DNA from: Enchytraeus crypticus
Lineage: Eukaryota > Annelida > Clitellata > Enchytraeida > Enchytraeidae
DNA length: 64,000 nt
Assembly: GCA_905160935.1 (NCBI GenBank)
Contig: CAJHZI010000457.1
Location: forward strand, 3,556,501 to 3,620,500
Direction: 5' to 3'
Of this stretch, positions 9,987-21,135 are shown in pieces. The notes below the pieces were generated by a model. The model had not been told where the DNA came from. It worked only from the letters and a program-made list of their open reading frames with translations, and made no database searches. A program made the position numbers and the translations under genes. Within the stretch, counting starts at the first letter, position 1. Each line of letters begins with the position of its first letter.

Positions 9987-10182
9987 GGAAGACCGAGTGT
10001 TGACAGCTTTGAAGAATAAAATCCCAGTGTGATGGAAGGTTATTCTTAAATCCGCGCCGCTGCAATTGATGCGCCATCAAAAGGCAACGATTACTAATAA
10101 CCATGGAGAGGAAGGAGGAAATAGGCCTTAAAACAAGCATCTGTGCTTCCTGACCCAGTGTGCCGTTATGTTTTCGTTATGT
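9987..10182 (+). mobile_element. 5S-derived SINE, 5'-truncated copy
   Basis: Starts inside the 5S-like region (GGAAGACCGAGTGTTGACAG) and continues almost identically to the fuller copy at 50378: body with AAATCCGCGCC and AAGGCAACGATTACTAATAA, then CCATGGAGAGGAAGGAGG. The 3' end has CCTTAAAACAAGC, TGCTTCCTGACCCAGTGTG and CGTTATG, resembling the CR1-type tail. Confidence 0.8.
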
Positions 10183-11020
10183 ACTCATTCCTATTTACTT
10201 CAAATGCTTTCTTCTAACGTGATTAAAACCGTAAACAAAATTTAAAGTGCTTTCGGATACGAAACCTAAAAATAAATAAATATTCCGTGTAGTTTGACCA
10301 TTTCCTGGATTTCATCAAGTGGGATTCATCCAATGGATTCGATCAAAGGGATTCATCCAATGGCGCCCTCAAAATGGCCTCTTTCCAATTAGGTCCCTAC
10401 AATAGCGTCCTTGTAATCATTTTTCAGCTTTTATTATTATTACTTTAGTGCTGCTCTACATGCCTCCTTTCATACCAGTCTCTTTGCGTCAAGTCAGTAT
10501 ATCCAATATTGTCCAGTCGCTTAATCCATCTATAAAATCCCTCGCTAATCCTTCGCTAATCCCAGCCAGATAGAGGGAATACTAATATTGAAAGAACCAG
10601 TATGAAAACTGTAATGACTTTAACTCGTATAACGTGGAGCATGATGGATAGCTTCAATACAGGGTTAAAATAGTATTTGATCGCAGACACACCGAGCGAC
10701 TATGGTGATTTTGTTGTTAAAAAATAGCAAAAAGTCATAAAACGTCTGAATATAAAAATTATACGATTTTTACTTAGTTAATTTTATACTTGCACATTAA
10801 AGTCACAAAATCATAAAAGCAAGACAAGTAGTGAAAAGTAAAGGGTAGACCTCTAGGCTCTTTCATTTACAATGACGCTTCGCATACATAAAATAAATAT
10901 TAAAATCAATAGAATACATGTAGAATACATCGCATTATAAAATCATAATTATGACGCAATTTGGTGAAGTAAATAGTTATATTGTATCCATATTTAAGAT
11001 CATTAACAGTTCTCTTTCTA
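10183..11020. other. Stretch without recognised gene
   Basis: AT-rich and non-repetitive except for a short direct repeat of GGGATTCATCCAATGG (about 10321-10365) and ATT-rich sequence near 10431. No coding frame or family match. Confidence 0.5.
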
Positions 11021-11026
11021 TAAAGG

Positions 11027-11090
11027 GAGATAGTTTACTAAAGGAAGCCATAGAAGGTATAATGGAAGGAAAGAGAAGCAGAGGAAATTA
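11027..11090 (+). mobile_element. RTE-like LINE ORF fragment
   Basis: Encodes SLLKEAIEGIMEGKRSRG, matching LLKEVIEGRMEGKRGRG in the RTE relic at 16966-17972. It is a short fragment with no terminus. Confidence 0.7.
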
Positions 11091-11243
11091 AAAAATTACT
11101 CCTAGCTTGGAAACAGTAAAAATTTAATTTTTAAAGTTAAAATGAGTTGAAATTCCGAAAATCTTCATGTATGAAGAATTTCTTGAATGAGACGTAGTTT
11201 TAGTTTAGATGGTCCTTTCAGATAGAGAGTTCCTTAGTTAAAC

Positions 11244-11300
11244 CGTCACCATCATCATTTCCCTTGAATCCCAGTTTAATTAGACTCGGGATTAGATAAT
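11244..11300 (-). mobile_element. SINE-G / LINE-family-3 tail fragment
   Basis: Reverse complement carries CCCGAGTCTAATTAAACTGG, then GATTCAAGGG and a GATGATGGTGA simple repeat, the terminus seen at 15977, 25218, 32719 and 58300. Confidence 0.6.
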
Positions 11301-12129
11301 TCAGGAATCCATACTCCAATAATGCGAAAGATTAAAGAATGAATTTAATAGCGCTTTTGGCAATTTGAACCGACGGATATGTCTTCGCGTGTATTAGACC
11401 AGGTAGACCAGGGTTGTCAAAAACTTATCAAAATTTGCCTCTACTACGTTATTAACTATTTTATCAAATAAAACAAAGATCGATCCACAGGCGACGACAT
11501 TCAAGGGCAGGCAATTTAGAATTATAATTTCTCAGGGTATGATAAATTTGATGCTGGCAATAAAGATCTTGTTAAAGTTGTATAAATTGTATAATCCAAC
11601 AGTGAAAAATAAATCAACGAGTGAAATTTAGAAATATTAATTAAAATGAAACATAAAACTTAATAATGTATTGACAATAATCATACTATAATACATATTC
11701 ATTATGTAATGTTGTACATATACATGCAATTGTCTTAAGATTAGTATAATCATTTTTTTCTGATTCAAAGTGCTACAAAAAAATTTATAATTAATTGTTA
11801 GATCTCATTAAAATTGAAACTCGCGGAGTCAATTATATGCGATTAATGCTCATTAATATATCCCGCGTTTTGTACGGGACAATGAAGATTAGATTGGGCC
11901 AACCGTTAACTAGATTTCCTAGAAAAAAAAATTAGGTAGTGGAAGAGTAACAAAAGAACGCAGTGGTATTAAATATAAGCTCACGCTACTCTACTAGCGT
12001 CGTAAAAGTTTACAAGTCTCGGCGATTACACAGCGCGCGTCATTTATATTCAACAGCAGAATGACCTGGGCTGAAATCGGATCAGCAGAAATTGATCAGG
12101 TTGCAAAGGTCGGTAGTTCTGGGAATTTA
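11301..12129. other. Stretch without recognised gene
   Basis: AT-rich, no convincing frame and no match to the repeat families recognised here. Confidence 0.5.
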
Positions 12130-12272
12130 CTGGCAAAAAAGCTAAAGCTAATGTTAACTTCAGTTTCCTCACTCGAAAGCGATGTCAGTGACGGGAGAGC
12201 CCAGGATTTGAACCCCGCACATACTGATCCTCGGTCGAATATCTTACCAATATCGCCACTGGCTCCAGCCAG
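12130..12272 (-). mobile_element. SINE-B copy
   Basis: Minus-strand full-length copy: GGCTGGAGCCAGTGGCGATA, TTGGTAAGATATTCGACCGA, box B GGTTCAAATCC, GTCACTGACATCGCTTTCGA, GTGAGGAAACTGA and AGCTTTTTTGCC. The plus-strand frame at 12061-12390 is an artefact of this SINE. Confidence 0.88.
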
Positions 12273-12536
12273 TTCGTTTAATTGCTGGTACTTTTGGTAT
12301 TTTTATACTTTCTTACTTTTAATAAAATTTAAAACCATTTTTGCATCTTTTTCTTTTTACTTTTTGTACTCGTTTCGGTACTTTTGGTAGTAAGTACGGA
12401 ACTTTCTGGTACGTTGACTGGTATTGGTACGTGTAATGTATAGCTTACAGATAATATAATCTTGGTAGTTACTCGATCGTTATCAAACACTAACCGCTAG
12501 TATTAACTACAGTATATTATGACATACAGTTATAAA

Positions 12537-12695
12537 CCAAATTATAGGCTACATAAGGTATGGATAAGGCATATACTTTGTGAAGGGATTAACTTGATGA
12601 TCTAAGGAGTACTGTTATGGAGCGAGAAAGCAGATTTTGAGTATGATTATGTACCTTGAACCTGCCACTTGTCAGTGCACTGAAGAAGAAGAAGA
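12537..12695 (+). mobile_element. SINE-C copy, 5'-truncated
   Basis: TATAGGCTACATAAGGTATG, GGATAAGGCATA, GAAGGGATTAACTTG, TATGGAGCGAGAAAGCAGA, then the RTE-type hairpin CCTGCCACTTGTCAG, GTGCACTGAAGAAG and a short GAA run. It matches 48775 and 41066. Confidence 0.85.
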
Positions 12696-12895
12696 TAGAT
12701 ATAAGCCTTTTAATTTTTCATATGCCATAACACCAATTCTTAGACTACTGACTCCCTGCCGTTGTTTAAATTATACTCAATGGTCTGCCCCCTCTCATCC
12801 CCCCACTAAATATTACCTAATTACTGAGGAACGTCGACCTGGGTCCAGTCAGAGAGCCATCGACCTCAGTGACACCGACCTACCCCAGGGGCGGG

Positions 12896-12997
12896 AGAAG
12901 AGAGAGAGGGAGAGAGAGATGGAGGGAGGGAGAGAGGGGGTAGAAAGAGAGATAGGGAGATATTGAGAGAGAGAGAAGGAGAGAAAGAGAGGGAGAT

Positions 12998-13087
<90 letters not shown>

Positions 13088-13260
13088 GTGGGAGAGAGAT
13101 AAGAGAGATAGAGAGGGAGAGAGAAAGAGAGATAGAGAGCGAGAGATAAAGAGAGAGAGAGAGGAGAGAATGAGAGAGAGAGAGATGGAGAGAGAGAAAG
13201 AGAGACAAGGAGAACGGCAGTGTGAGAGAGAGGGAGAAAGAGAGATGGGGAGAAAGAGAT

Positions 13261-13295
<35 letters not shown>

Positions 13296-13332
13296 AACCA
13301 GAGAGAAAGCGAGGGAGAGAGAGAGAGACCTG
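12896..13332. repeat. Compound (GA)n-(TA)n-(GA)n microsatellite
   Basis: GA-rich array interrupted by a TA tract at about 12999-13048. Several long Ser/Leu- or Arg/Glu-repeat frames on both strands here are low-complexity artefacts. Confidence 0.92.
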
Positions 13333-13422
13333 CCGATAGAGTTGAAGAATTGACTCGTGTTAAGCAGAGATTTAGTTTTTGTATTATTTTGTCTGAACCG
13401 GTAGTATAAAATAGGACTTCTT

Positions 13423-13475
13423 TATGACGAATCAGTATGTGCGAGGTACAAATCCGAGGCCCATCCAACAATTGC
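13423..13475 (+). mobile_element. SINE-B fragment
   Basis: GACGAATCAGTATGTGCGAG, GTACAAATCC (diverged box B), GAGGCCCATCC correspond to the middle of SINE-B. Confidence 0.5.
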
Positions 13476-13623
13476 GTTTTTTGAAAAATTGATGAATATT
13501 TGTAAGAAATTCATCCTACCAACTTACTAAATGGGTATCATACTGCTATGTTGCATTAGTGAACATTAGGTGCCATAGGTTCAAAATCATTGATATCCAC
13601 GTCTTTGACATGTTTGGAGATAA

Positions 13624-13965
13624 AAGGCGGACGTTAAACTAGTCTTCTTAGCTGAATTCACTAAACGTTACAAATATATATTGTTTGATGGTTTGTAAAT
13701 TTCTAAATTTTCGTTTTTTATGTAAACGTCAGTAATTGTTACTTAGCTAAAGTGTGTATTTCAGTTAATTTTGCATTATGCATGACATTAATATAGTTGT
13801 AGACGGTGGTCAGCTAGATAAGATGTGTATCATCTTCCCTGACGGCCGTTGTTCTAGTTTCTACAGACTATTTGATACCCTGTGTTTCTGGGAATTTTTT
13901 ATTTTATTTCTTTTAAATGTTTATTTCCCTCTCTCTCTCCGTATACTTTTATCTTTTAGTTTTTA
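13624..13965 (+). mobile_element. CR1/L2-like LINE 3' end, truncated copy
   Basis: Encodes AEFTKRYKYILFDGL then TAA (13696-13698), identical to the C-terminus of the long minus-strand copy at 26923. The same 3' UTR follows (GACGGTGGTCAGCTAGATAA, CCCTGACGGCCGTTGTTCTA, GTGTTTCTGGGAATTTT). The tail ends in CTCTCTCTC rather than the full terminus. The 62-codon frame at 13778-13966 lies in this UTR and is not a gene. Confidence 0.85.
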
Positions 13966-14271
13966 AGTATCATGAAATTTGATACATGTTAGAGCATTTT
14001 AAACCTGTTAGAGTTTTACATTTATTCATATCTATTGTTATAATTCAACTGCTTTCGAATAAGTTAAACTTATACACTATTTGTCTTTCAATTCGAGAAT
14101 TTTGTGGTACAAATTGGAGATAATTAATTTAAGCTAATAAAGGATCTATATAATACTCCTTTAACCCTACTATGGCACTTAGATCGTTATGATATGAAGT
14201 AGTAAATGCTATTACAACGTTAATAAGTAATATGGACGAAATAAACTAGCCCTTATACCTGTTTAAGGAAT

Positions 14272-14440
14272 TCGAAAAGGATGTTTTCTAGTTTCGTTTC
14301 TTAAGATTGTTTGATACCTTGTGTTTCTGGGAATTTTGCAGTTTATTTCTTTTAAATGTTTATTTCTATTTTTATTTGTCAGTGATTTGGTGTTGATGCT
14401 GAAATAAACATCTATCTCTCTCTGTTGCTAGTAAGATTCA
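14272..14440 (+). mobile_element. CR1/L2-like LINE terminal fragment
   Basis: Matches the last part of the same LINE: GTTTCTGGGAATTTTGCAG, TTCTTTTAAATGTTTATTTC, TTGTCAGTGATTTGGTGTTG, ATGCTGAAATAAACA followed by TCTATCTCTCTCT. It joins directly to another LINE relic at 14441. Confidence 0.8.
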
Positions 14441-14960
14441 GGCTGGGTGTGCTAAGTGGAGGGCAGCTAGTGGAGTGTTGTGTGATACGAAAATATTAAA
14501 ATAACAAAGGAACATTTTATAGTTCTGTGGTAAGGCCGGTGATGATGTGTAGTTCGGAATGTTTGGCACTAAAAAACGTAAGGGAACATTTACAAGGTTT
14601 GCATGTGGCAGAAATGAGAATGTTGCGTCTAATGTGCGATAAAACTAGGAAGGACAGAATGAAAATGAATATGCGAGGATGAATTTGAATGTTGAGGGGA
14701 TCGGGGATAGGTTGGCTCAGTCGATATTGAAATGGTATGAAAGGCATATTGTGAGAAAGGCAGATGAGGGTGTTGTAAAGAGAGTTTGGAGGGAAGAGCT
14801 GGACGTTAAGTTAGAGAGACGTAACCATAATCGACGTGAGATGCGGTAATTAAGAAGGACATGAAATGTAGGGGATTGACAGATGATATGGTATGGGAAA
14901 GAGAGGATTGAAGAAGGTCTATTTGAATCCCGACCCTGGTAAAACTTGGATAAAGGGAAC
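14441..14960 (+). mobile_element. LINE family 3 (RTE-like) ORF C-terminal relic
   Basis: Translating with frameshifts gives AGCAKWRAASGVLCD, then VAEMRMLRLMCDKTRKDRM, LAQSILKWYERHIVRKAD and VVKRVWREELD. This is the region after the reverse transcriptase in RTE-like LINEs (known pattern: MRMLRWMCG.TRKD, RWYGHVMRR). It ends with the family's GATTGACAGATGATATGGT and CCCGACCCTGGTAAAACTTG terminus. Stops and frameshifts show it is dead. Minus-strand frames across 14517-15049 are spurious. Confidence 0.8.
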
Positions 14961-15976
14961 ATGATGGCCTGTTTAAGGACATTAGACCAATTTAAGGAAA
15001 CTGCACATACTTGAGGGAGCCAAACTCCATTTGAGGACCTCAAACTCATTGTAAGCCACTAAACCTGTTTTAGGACACACACTAGCCTATTAGATGTCTT
15101 CCTTATGATCAGCATACACATAACATTTTTAAACATCGGATATTTCGTTGAAACCGAAACTTCCATTAACAGGCGAAGGAGAGTTTACCACTTACATCGG
15201 GGTCCTCGAATTTATACCTCCTTGTTAAATTAAACTACTGCAATGCACTTGCTGCACTCAGTTGATTATGCAATAAAACTCGAGGTTATTTATCGCTCGT
15301 TCTCTCACTCGCCTCTCCTCCCATGCATGGGATTGACCTTGCGACAATTCGTCATCATAAATATGCAAGCCTTGAGAGCGACCCGTGCGCCGGAAACAGA
15401 AACGAAATTAAAACAATCGCTGTCATGGCGGAGTTACTACATCCGTACCAATCCTGGGTCGTCATGTCCGAACACTAGATCTTTCTAGACTTGTAGGAAC
15501 AGTTCTAGTTGAGTTAATTCAAGGAGTTACTGGATGCCAATGCTTTATCTATCAGTATCTGCATTGGCGCTTAAAGCATCAAAGCTGTTATGATGCATTT
15601 TTGTATACAAGATTTTGATTCTAAAGATTTCGCCTGGGGCAATAGAAAGATTAGATACAGGCTATGAATGAATGATACGCTATAATATTGAATGTTTTTG
15701 GGCATCATTGGTTGCGGTTTTGCCGGTCTCGTTTTTAATTTAATTTCGCTGTCTCCGTTTTGTTGTATACTGTTATGTAATATTGTAAAGTGTAGTGGTT
15801 TGAAATAAATAAATAAAATTCAACAAGCGTCGAGTCTTTCGTATTGAAATTAAGTGCCATTCACATGACTTTGAGAACCAAGCCTTCTGTTTTCGATGTA
15901 GATAAATTACCGGTTAAAACCTCTGCTTATGCGTATAATTTTAAGAACTCAAGCCTCATTGAAACATAGTATACTT
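14961..15976. other. Unassigned stretch, partly GC-richer
   Basis: An 81-codon plus-strand frame (15243-15488) has no recognised similarity and no obvious splice context. The 15270-15480 part is richer in CG dinucleotides than its surroundings. 15740-15825 ends in AATAAATAAATAAA and may be an old LINE tail. Nothing firm is supported. Confidence 0.3.
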
Positions 15977-16168
15977 ATCATCATCATCTTCTCTTGAATC
16001 CCAATTTAACTAGGGTCGGGATGAAATATTTGTAAGCAATCCTTGGAGCCTAGGCGCTCACCAACCGATAGCCTTTTCTAACATTGGTATCGATCTTTGT
16101 GCTTTTTCGCCTTTTACGACACTTGCAGTCCTCAGTTGGTCAATTCTTCAGCAGCCCTGACGCAGCTA
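15977..16168 (-). mobile_element. SINE-G copy
   Basis: Minus strand: head GGGCTGCTGAAGAATTGACC, GTCGTAAAAGGCGAAAAAGC, then TGAGCGCCTAGGCTCCAAGG, and the LINE-family-3 terminus CCCGACCCTAGTTAAATTGG, GATTCAAGAGAAGATGATGA. About 190 bp. Copies are at 25218, 33706 and 58300. The head is the same as in SINE-C, but the tail is that of a different LINE. Confidence 0.8.
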
Positions 16169-16854
16169 CAATACAGAAAGCATTATTTAGTTTTTATTAG
16201 AATAGAAAATTTATACATTTTTCATTACTTCTAAAGTCGTTGTTGAACTAAGTAAAAAAGGTTACTGATTCTATTGCAGTAATAATTGTTAAGGCTGAGC
16301 AGGTAGAAAATCTGAGAGGTCATCACTGGTATGCTTTCAAGCAAAGAACCTGACGCAAAACTAGGTTTTAGCACACTAGATGTTCTAGAACGTTCTAAAA
16401 TCTAGATGTTCTATCTCGTCTGAAATATTTCCTTGAATTTTATGGATATAAAGATGATCAAGCTAGTGACATGTGTGTCAATGGCGCCGAGAGACTGGAG
16501 CAAGTTAGTGACATGTATGTCAATGATGCCTCACTAATCTGCATAATCAAAGTCCACAGGGCGGGATTTAAAACCTCAGGGACGGAGCAGCAAATCACAG
16601 TTAGAGTCCAGACGAAGTTAAAGAGATTCAGTCTTCCTGGAAGTGTTACAGATGAAAGGAATCAGTAGTCTAATTCCATGCCAGAAAGATTTAACGTCTT
16701 TTACAACATTTGATGAAGACATTATGAAAGTCTATGAAGACAGCTATCTATCTTACCTGATTGATCTAAAAAACCTCAATGAAATCACACTCATAAAACT
16801 ATATGACGGCGCGGATTAGTAATATATTAGATATTATAACATATATACATATAT
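16169..16854. other. Stretch without recognised gene
   Basis: Contains an imperfect direct repeat of about 45 bp (GTGACATGTGTGTCAATGGC and GTGACATGTATGTCAATGAT, near 16467 and 16507). A 65-codon frame there is unsupported. Confidence 0.4.
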
Positions 16855-16862
16855 ACAGTATA

Positions 16863-16896
<34 letters not shown>

Positions 16897-16898
16897 CA

Positions 16899-16953
<55 letters not shown>
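16855..16953. repeat. (TA)n microsatellite
   Basis: TA tract with CATA and ACAT interruptions, abutting the 5' edge of the RTE relic. Confidence 0.9.
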
Positions 16954-16955
<2 letters not shown>

Positions 16956-16965
16956 TACATATATA

Positions 16966-17972
16966 AATTAAGAATAGGAATTGACTGGAGAAATAGCAGA
17001 CGAATTTTGAACTTGTAAATGAATCAAAAAGCAGTAATCAAAATCCAACAAGAATACTCAGAAGAAGGTGAAATAGGACATGGAGTAAGACAAGGTTGTA
17101 GCATTTATTTGCTGTTTAACATTTACGCTGAGGCAATGATGGAGGAAGCCATGGATGACATGGAAGAAGGAATAAAAGTAGGAGGGAATTTGTTACAAGA
17201 TGTACGATTTGCAGATGACCAAGGAATGGTAGCGGGCAGCGAGATTGGATTGCAGAAGATAATGGATAAGCTGAATGATACGGCTTTGAGATATGGCATG
17301 AAGATTAATATAAAAAAGACCAAGGTTATGAGAGTGTCCAATAATAAAGGTGAAGTTAATATCACAATAAATGGTACGAAATTGGAACAGGTAAGGAGTT
17401 TCAAATATTTGGGTCATACTATAACCGATGATGGGAAATGTGAGACGGAAATATGCAGTAGGATTGCATAAGCAAAAGCGGCCTTTGGTAGTAGAAAAGA
17501 ACTATTAACAAAAAGTCTAAAGAAAGACAAAAAGATAAAAATAGTGAAAACTTTGGTTTGGACCACGCTATTGTATGGATGTGAAACATGGACCTAAAGG
17601 AAGGAAGATATTAGGAAACTGGAGGCATTGGAAATGTGGATTTGGAGAAGAATGAAGAGGATTAGCTGGACTCAAAAGGTTACAAATCAGGAAGTCCTGG
17701 AGAGAGTTGGCACAGATAGACAGTTGATAAATGTATTAAGAAATAGGAAGAAGAGATGGATAGGTCACATTCTAAGGGGGGAAGGTCTATTAAAAGAGGT
17801 CATAGAAGGTAGAATGGAAGGAAAAAGAGGCAGGGGCAGGCCGAGATTAGGTATGTTAGATGATTTAAAGACCCACTCATATGTGGAAATGAAGAGGAAG
17901 GCGGAAGACAGAGAAGAGTGGAGGCGTTATGTACCATGGACCTGCCAGTAGGCAGTGCACTAAGAGAAAGTT
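16966..17972 (+). pseudogene. RTE-like LINE, 5'-truncated ORF2 relic with 3' end
   Basis: One continuous frame from about 16966 encodes the second half of a reverse transcriptase and the downstream region. Visible parts: RIGIDWRNSRRILNL, the palm motif GVRQGCS, the catalytic FADD box (RFADDQGM, about 17208-17231), MKINIKKTKVM, FKYLGHTITDDGKCE, TLVWTTLLYGCETWT, MWIWRRMKRISWTQKVTNQE, RNRKKRWIGHILRGEG and GKRGRGRPRLG. In-frame stops at 17016-17018, 17469-17471 and 17596-17598 and the missing endonuclease and RT N-terminus make it non-functional. The 3' end is CCTGCCAGTAGGCAGTGCAC (17941-17960). This is the reference copy for the many tails scattered over the window. Family assignment to the RTE clade is from the general pattern of the RT C-terminus, not from a search. 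Confidence 0.88.
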
Positions 17973-18017
17973 ATATACATCAGAATGGGGCAAAAAGATA
18001 ATCCCCTAGCGAAATCT

Positions 18018-18196
18018 CAATAACTTCAACAAAACATATTTGTACAAAATTTCTGGAGCTACTAGAGGAGGAATTTCTGCATCTAACTTGCAAATATGAT
18101 GAAAATATATTGAGCAATAACAAAATTACAGCGCTTCTATGAAAAAGTACAAAAATCAATTTTAACAAGGCTTATTTTATCAAAAATCTTAATCAC
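18018..18196 (+). repeat. Repeat H, unit 1
   Basis: First of two tandem units with 179-bp period. Conserved parts: GGAATTTCTGCATCTAACTT, GATGAAAATATATT, TTACAGCGCTTCTATGAAAA, AATCAATTTTAACAAGG. Confidence 0.75.
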
Positions 18197-18372
18197 TTCA
18201 AAAAAACTCTAAATAGTTCTACTAAATTTTCGGAACTTCTAAAGTAGGAATTTCTACACATATCCTGAAAATTTGATGAAAATATATTCAGGAGTAACAA
18301 AGATACAGCGTTTCTCCGGAAAAAGTGTTAAAATCAATTTTAACAAGGTTTTTTTAAACAAAAGTATCGGAA
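18197..18372 (+). repeat. Repeat H, unit 2
   Basis: Second tandem unit, with GGAATTTCTACACATATCCT, GATGAAAATATATTCAGGAG, ATACAGCGTTTCTCCGGAAA and AATCAATTTTAACAAGG. The 67-codon frame at 18273-18476 is not supported as a gene. Confidence 0.75.
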
Positions 18373-18544
18373 ATTTTCTTCAATTTTTAGGAACAATTTT
18401 AACAGAAGAAGGAGTTTTAAGCATCTTTTATTGGAGCAGCTACCAAGGTAGTATAGGCGTATACTACACCACTTAAGTTAGCAGCCCATTTCAGGGTCGT
18501 TACTTTCTTTAAAAGGAACGACTGACATTTAAAAAAGTCTGGTT

Positions 18545-18645
18545 GAAATTGATTTTGCAATTTTTTCGTAGAAATGCTGTAATTTTTTAACTACTGAAAA
18601 TATGTTCACCAAATTTGCAGGTTAGACGCAGAAATTCCGCAGAGA
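18545..18645 (-). repeat. Repeat H, inverted third unit
   Basis: Minus strand: GCGGAATTTCTGCGTCTAAC, CTGCAAATTTGGTGAACATA, TTACAGCATTTCTACGAAAA, GCAAAATCAATTTC. It matches units 1 and 2 in reverse, so the cluster has both direct and inverted copies. Confidence 0.7.
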
Positions 18646-19196
18646 GTCAAGTGAATATTGACCGGTAGAGAACAGTCACGAAAACAATTCGTGAAACATG
18701 AAAAACTCAGACGTCTATCTAAAATTATAGACGATAAATGTCGCACTGTGTAATATCGGAGAGTGAGCGCAATTACATGGGAATTGATGATCAACAGTAT
18801 AAATTTAAAACTAAATAGCAACTATGTTAATTAACTTCTTCAGGCTTTGAAATAGGTACCACTAAACAAATTTGTGCTCCATGAATGTAATCGTATATCA
18901 ACCAACCGTTGATAAGTTTCACAATGAAAGCTGTCGCATTAACAAGTCAAGCAGCAAAGTTATAAAAAAGTCAAAATCGATTTAACAGCTGCATGTAGAA
19001 ACTTGCAAGGCATGGATATAAAGAAGATATTGGTCCAACACAATAAAATTCATTACCATATAACTACAAATCTTTCTTTTATGTATTGTCGTTGATCGAA
19101 CCTTACCAACACCTAGCTGTTTAAGGAGGTTCCGTGAAATTTTTCTTAATCTAACGGAGTTAAACATGTACATTGTAGGTTATGTAAGTTGATATT

Positions 19197-19239
19197 AATA
19201 TTTGTATACAAATATTCATATGGGTAATATGAATATTTG
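19197..19239. repeat. Overlapping palindrome and hairpin
   Basis: A 20-bp perfect palindrome (AATATTTGTATACAAATATT, 19197-19216) overlaps a hairpin with 13-bp arms (CAAATATTCATAT at 19209-19221 and its complement at 19227-19239). Confidence 0.7.
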
Positions 19240-19253
19240 TTTTCTACTACAAA

Positions 19254-19383
19254 GAAGCTAAGGTTAACGTCAGTTTCCTCACTCTAAAGCCATGTCAGTG
19301 ACGGGCGAGCCAAGGATTTGAACCCCGCACATACTGATCCGCGGTGGAGTATCTTACCGACATCGCCACTGGCTCCAGCCAGT
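19254..19383 (-). mobile_element. SINE-B copy
   Basis: Near-consensus minus-strand copy: CTGGCTGGAGCCAGTGGCGA, TGTCGGTAAGATACTCCACC, box B GGTTCAAATCC, GTCACTGACATGGCTTTAGA, GTGAGGAAACTGACGTTAAC, CTTAGCTTC. Confidence 0.88.
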
Positions 19384-20262
19384 AGGTACACGCACGTCTC
19401 AATACAGTCCTCCCTTGACACAGCTATGGTTGTGAAATATAAAAAATGGTGTTAAACTCAGTTGTATAATTTATTTGTGGATGTGATTGTTTTTGTATGT
19501 ACACTTATATAAAGTTATAAAGCTGAGTAGTCTAAAGTTTCACTGCAAAGAGCTTTACACAATGTCTAATCAATTATAAGAAAAGTTTATTGGTATTTCT
19601 AAATAAACAAAACTGAAATTAAATGCTCTCAAATTATTTTTAATCATTACATCAATCTATCGAAAGGTCAATTCAAAGTACCACAAAACCTATTTACCTG
19701 TTGACAACCGATGATGACGTTGACAAAAATTCCTCTACTTTAGTACATCAAGTGGTGGATCTTGAGACCACAACAATTATTGCAAATTACTCTTGAGGCT
19801 CTTTAGGTAAATGTTAAATGTACAATGTGTCTGGTGAAACTCTGCATATAGTTGGAAGATAGACATGGTGCGCCTTCTCCTGAGTGAAAGAGATGACGTC
19901 TGGAGCGTGACAAACGAACAGATAGAGAGAGGAACTTATTTGAGCTTTTCTATATTATAATAAAGAATAAATGGCTACTTGCAACTGACATCTTGAATTA
20001 TTTGCGCCAAATGTTGTGTAAGGATATGTTGCCATTTTTCAAAAAGATAATAATATCAATGTAATTGTGCAATTATTAGACAATTTCCTCATCGAAGATA
20101 CCATTAGGCTTACACAGCGACAGTACCTTCCATTTGCTAGAAATACATGTAGGCCTATAATAAATGGATGTACGACGTTGTAAGTAGAATGCGCAAGTGC
20201 TAATACTGTCAAGCACATTCGTAAGTTACCCTGTCTTCGATCTTTTGGTGCCAGATGTTGTC
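19384..20262. other. Stretch without recognised gene
   Basis: AT-rich and non-repetitive by eye; no coding frame recognised. Confidence 0.5.
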
Positions 20263-20393
20263 AAAAAAGTTAATGTTAACGTCAGTTTCCTCATTCGAAA
20301 GCTATGTCAGTGACGGGAGAGCCCAGGTTTTGAACCCCGCACATACTGATCCGCAGTCGAATATCGTACCGACATCACCATTGGCTTCAGCCC
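20263..20393 (-). mobile_element. SINE-B copy
   Basis: Minus-strand copy with TGAAGCCAATGGTGATGTCG, GGTACGATATTCGACTGCGG, GGTTCAAAACC (one change in box B) and GTGACGTTAACATTAAC-type 3' end. The minus frame at 20307-20501 is this SINE plus flank. Confidence 0.85.
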
Positions 20394-21020
20394 ATGGATG
20401 TTATGGATGACAACGGTACCGTTGTTGTTCTGTAGTTGTTGTGAGTGAGGATTTAAAAGAAATTTTCGGTCTTTTACATTGTGAAATAGCGATTCTTTCA
20501 TAAAAGTTGCTAATTATTAAAAAAGCTTCCAAACAGAAGTCTATCTCTCTGTTGCTCTCATGCTATTTCTAAATGCGAAATCAGAACTTTTTAAAATTAA
20601 GTTATCCTACTAAAATTCAATAGAAACAGCTGAGCGATTTGTGCATTGAATTGCAATCGTACACTGAGTCTGTGTGTCTGTTTCTTTCCATTCCTTCATT
20701 GCTTCCATTTCTTCCATTTAGATCCTAAATCTTAATCTTCAGAGGCAAGCCGTGACAAAATCCAGTCATTCCAGATGTCACCACCTCCGCGTTATATCTC
20801 TAATAAACAACAATAAAAGCGCCACAAAACCGAAGCGTAAAAACCTAGTTTTCACTGTTGCAAAATTGGGATTTTATTGTTGTAAAGTTACGGTTGATTT
20901 TATATACTTTGAGTCAAGGAAATGCGAATATCTGTTCGAATGTAATTCGAAAGCAAGAACTACTGATTGCATTGCAAGTATTTTATAAACTCACCTATAT
21001 AACTGAAAACATCTTTCTCT

Positions 21021-21023
<3 letters not shown>
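20394..21023. other. Stretch without recognised gene
   Basis: No family recognised. Overlapping plus frames at 20752-21079 have no supporting motif and one runs into the GA tract. Confidence 0.4.

Positions 21024-21063
<40 letters not shown>
21024..21063. repeat. (GA)n microsatellite
   Basis: About 20 perfect GA units; no RTE hairpin precedes it. Confidence 0.92.
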
Positions 21064-21064
<1 letters not shown>

Positions 21065-21135
21065 AAAACGTACGAGTAACCTATAAGCTTATGTATTATT
21101 TAATTAGACCTATTAATTTATAATAATAATAATAA

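Noticed and set aside
12849..13471. Long Ser/Leu-rich and Arg/Glu-rich frames on both strands
   Set aside because: They are translations of (GA)n/(CT)n and (TA)n microsatellites.
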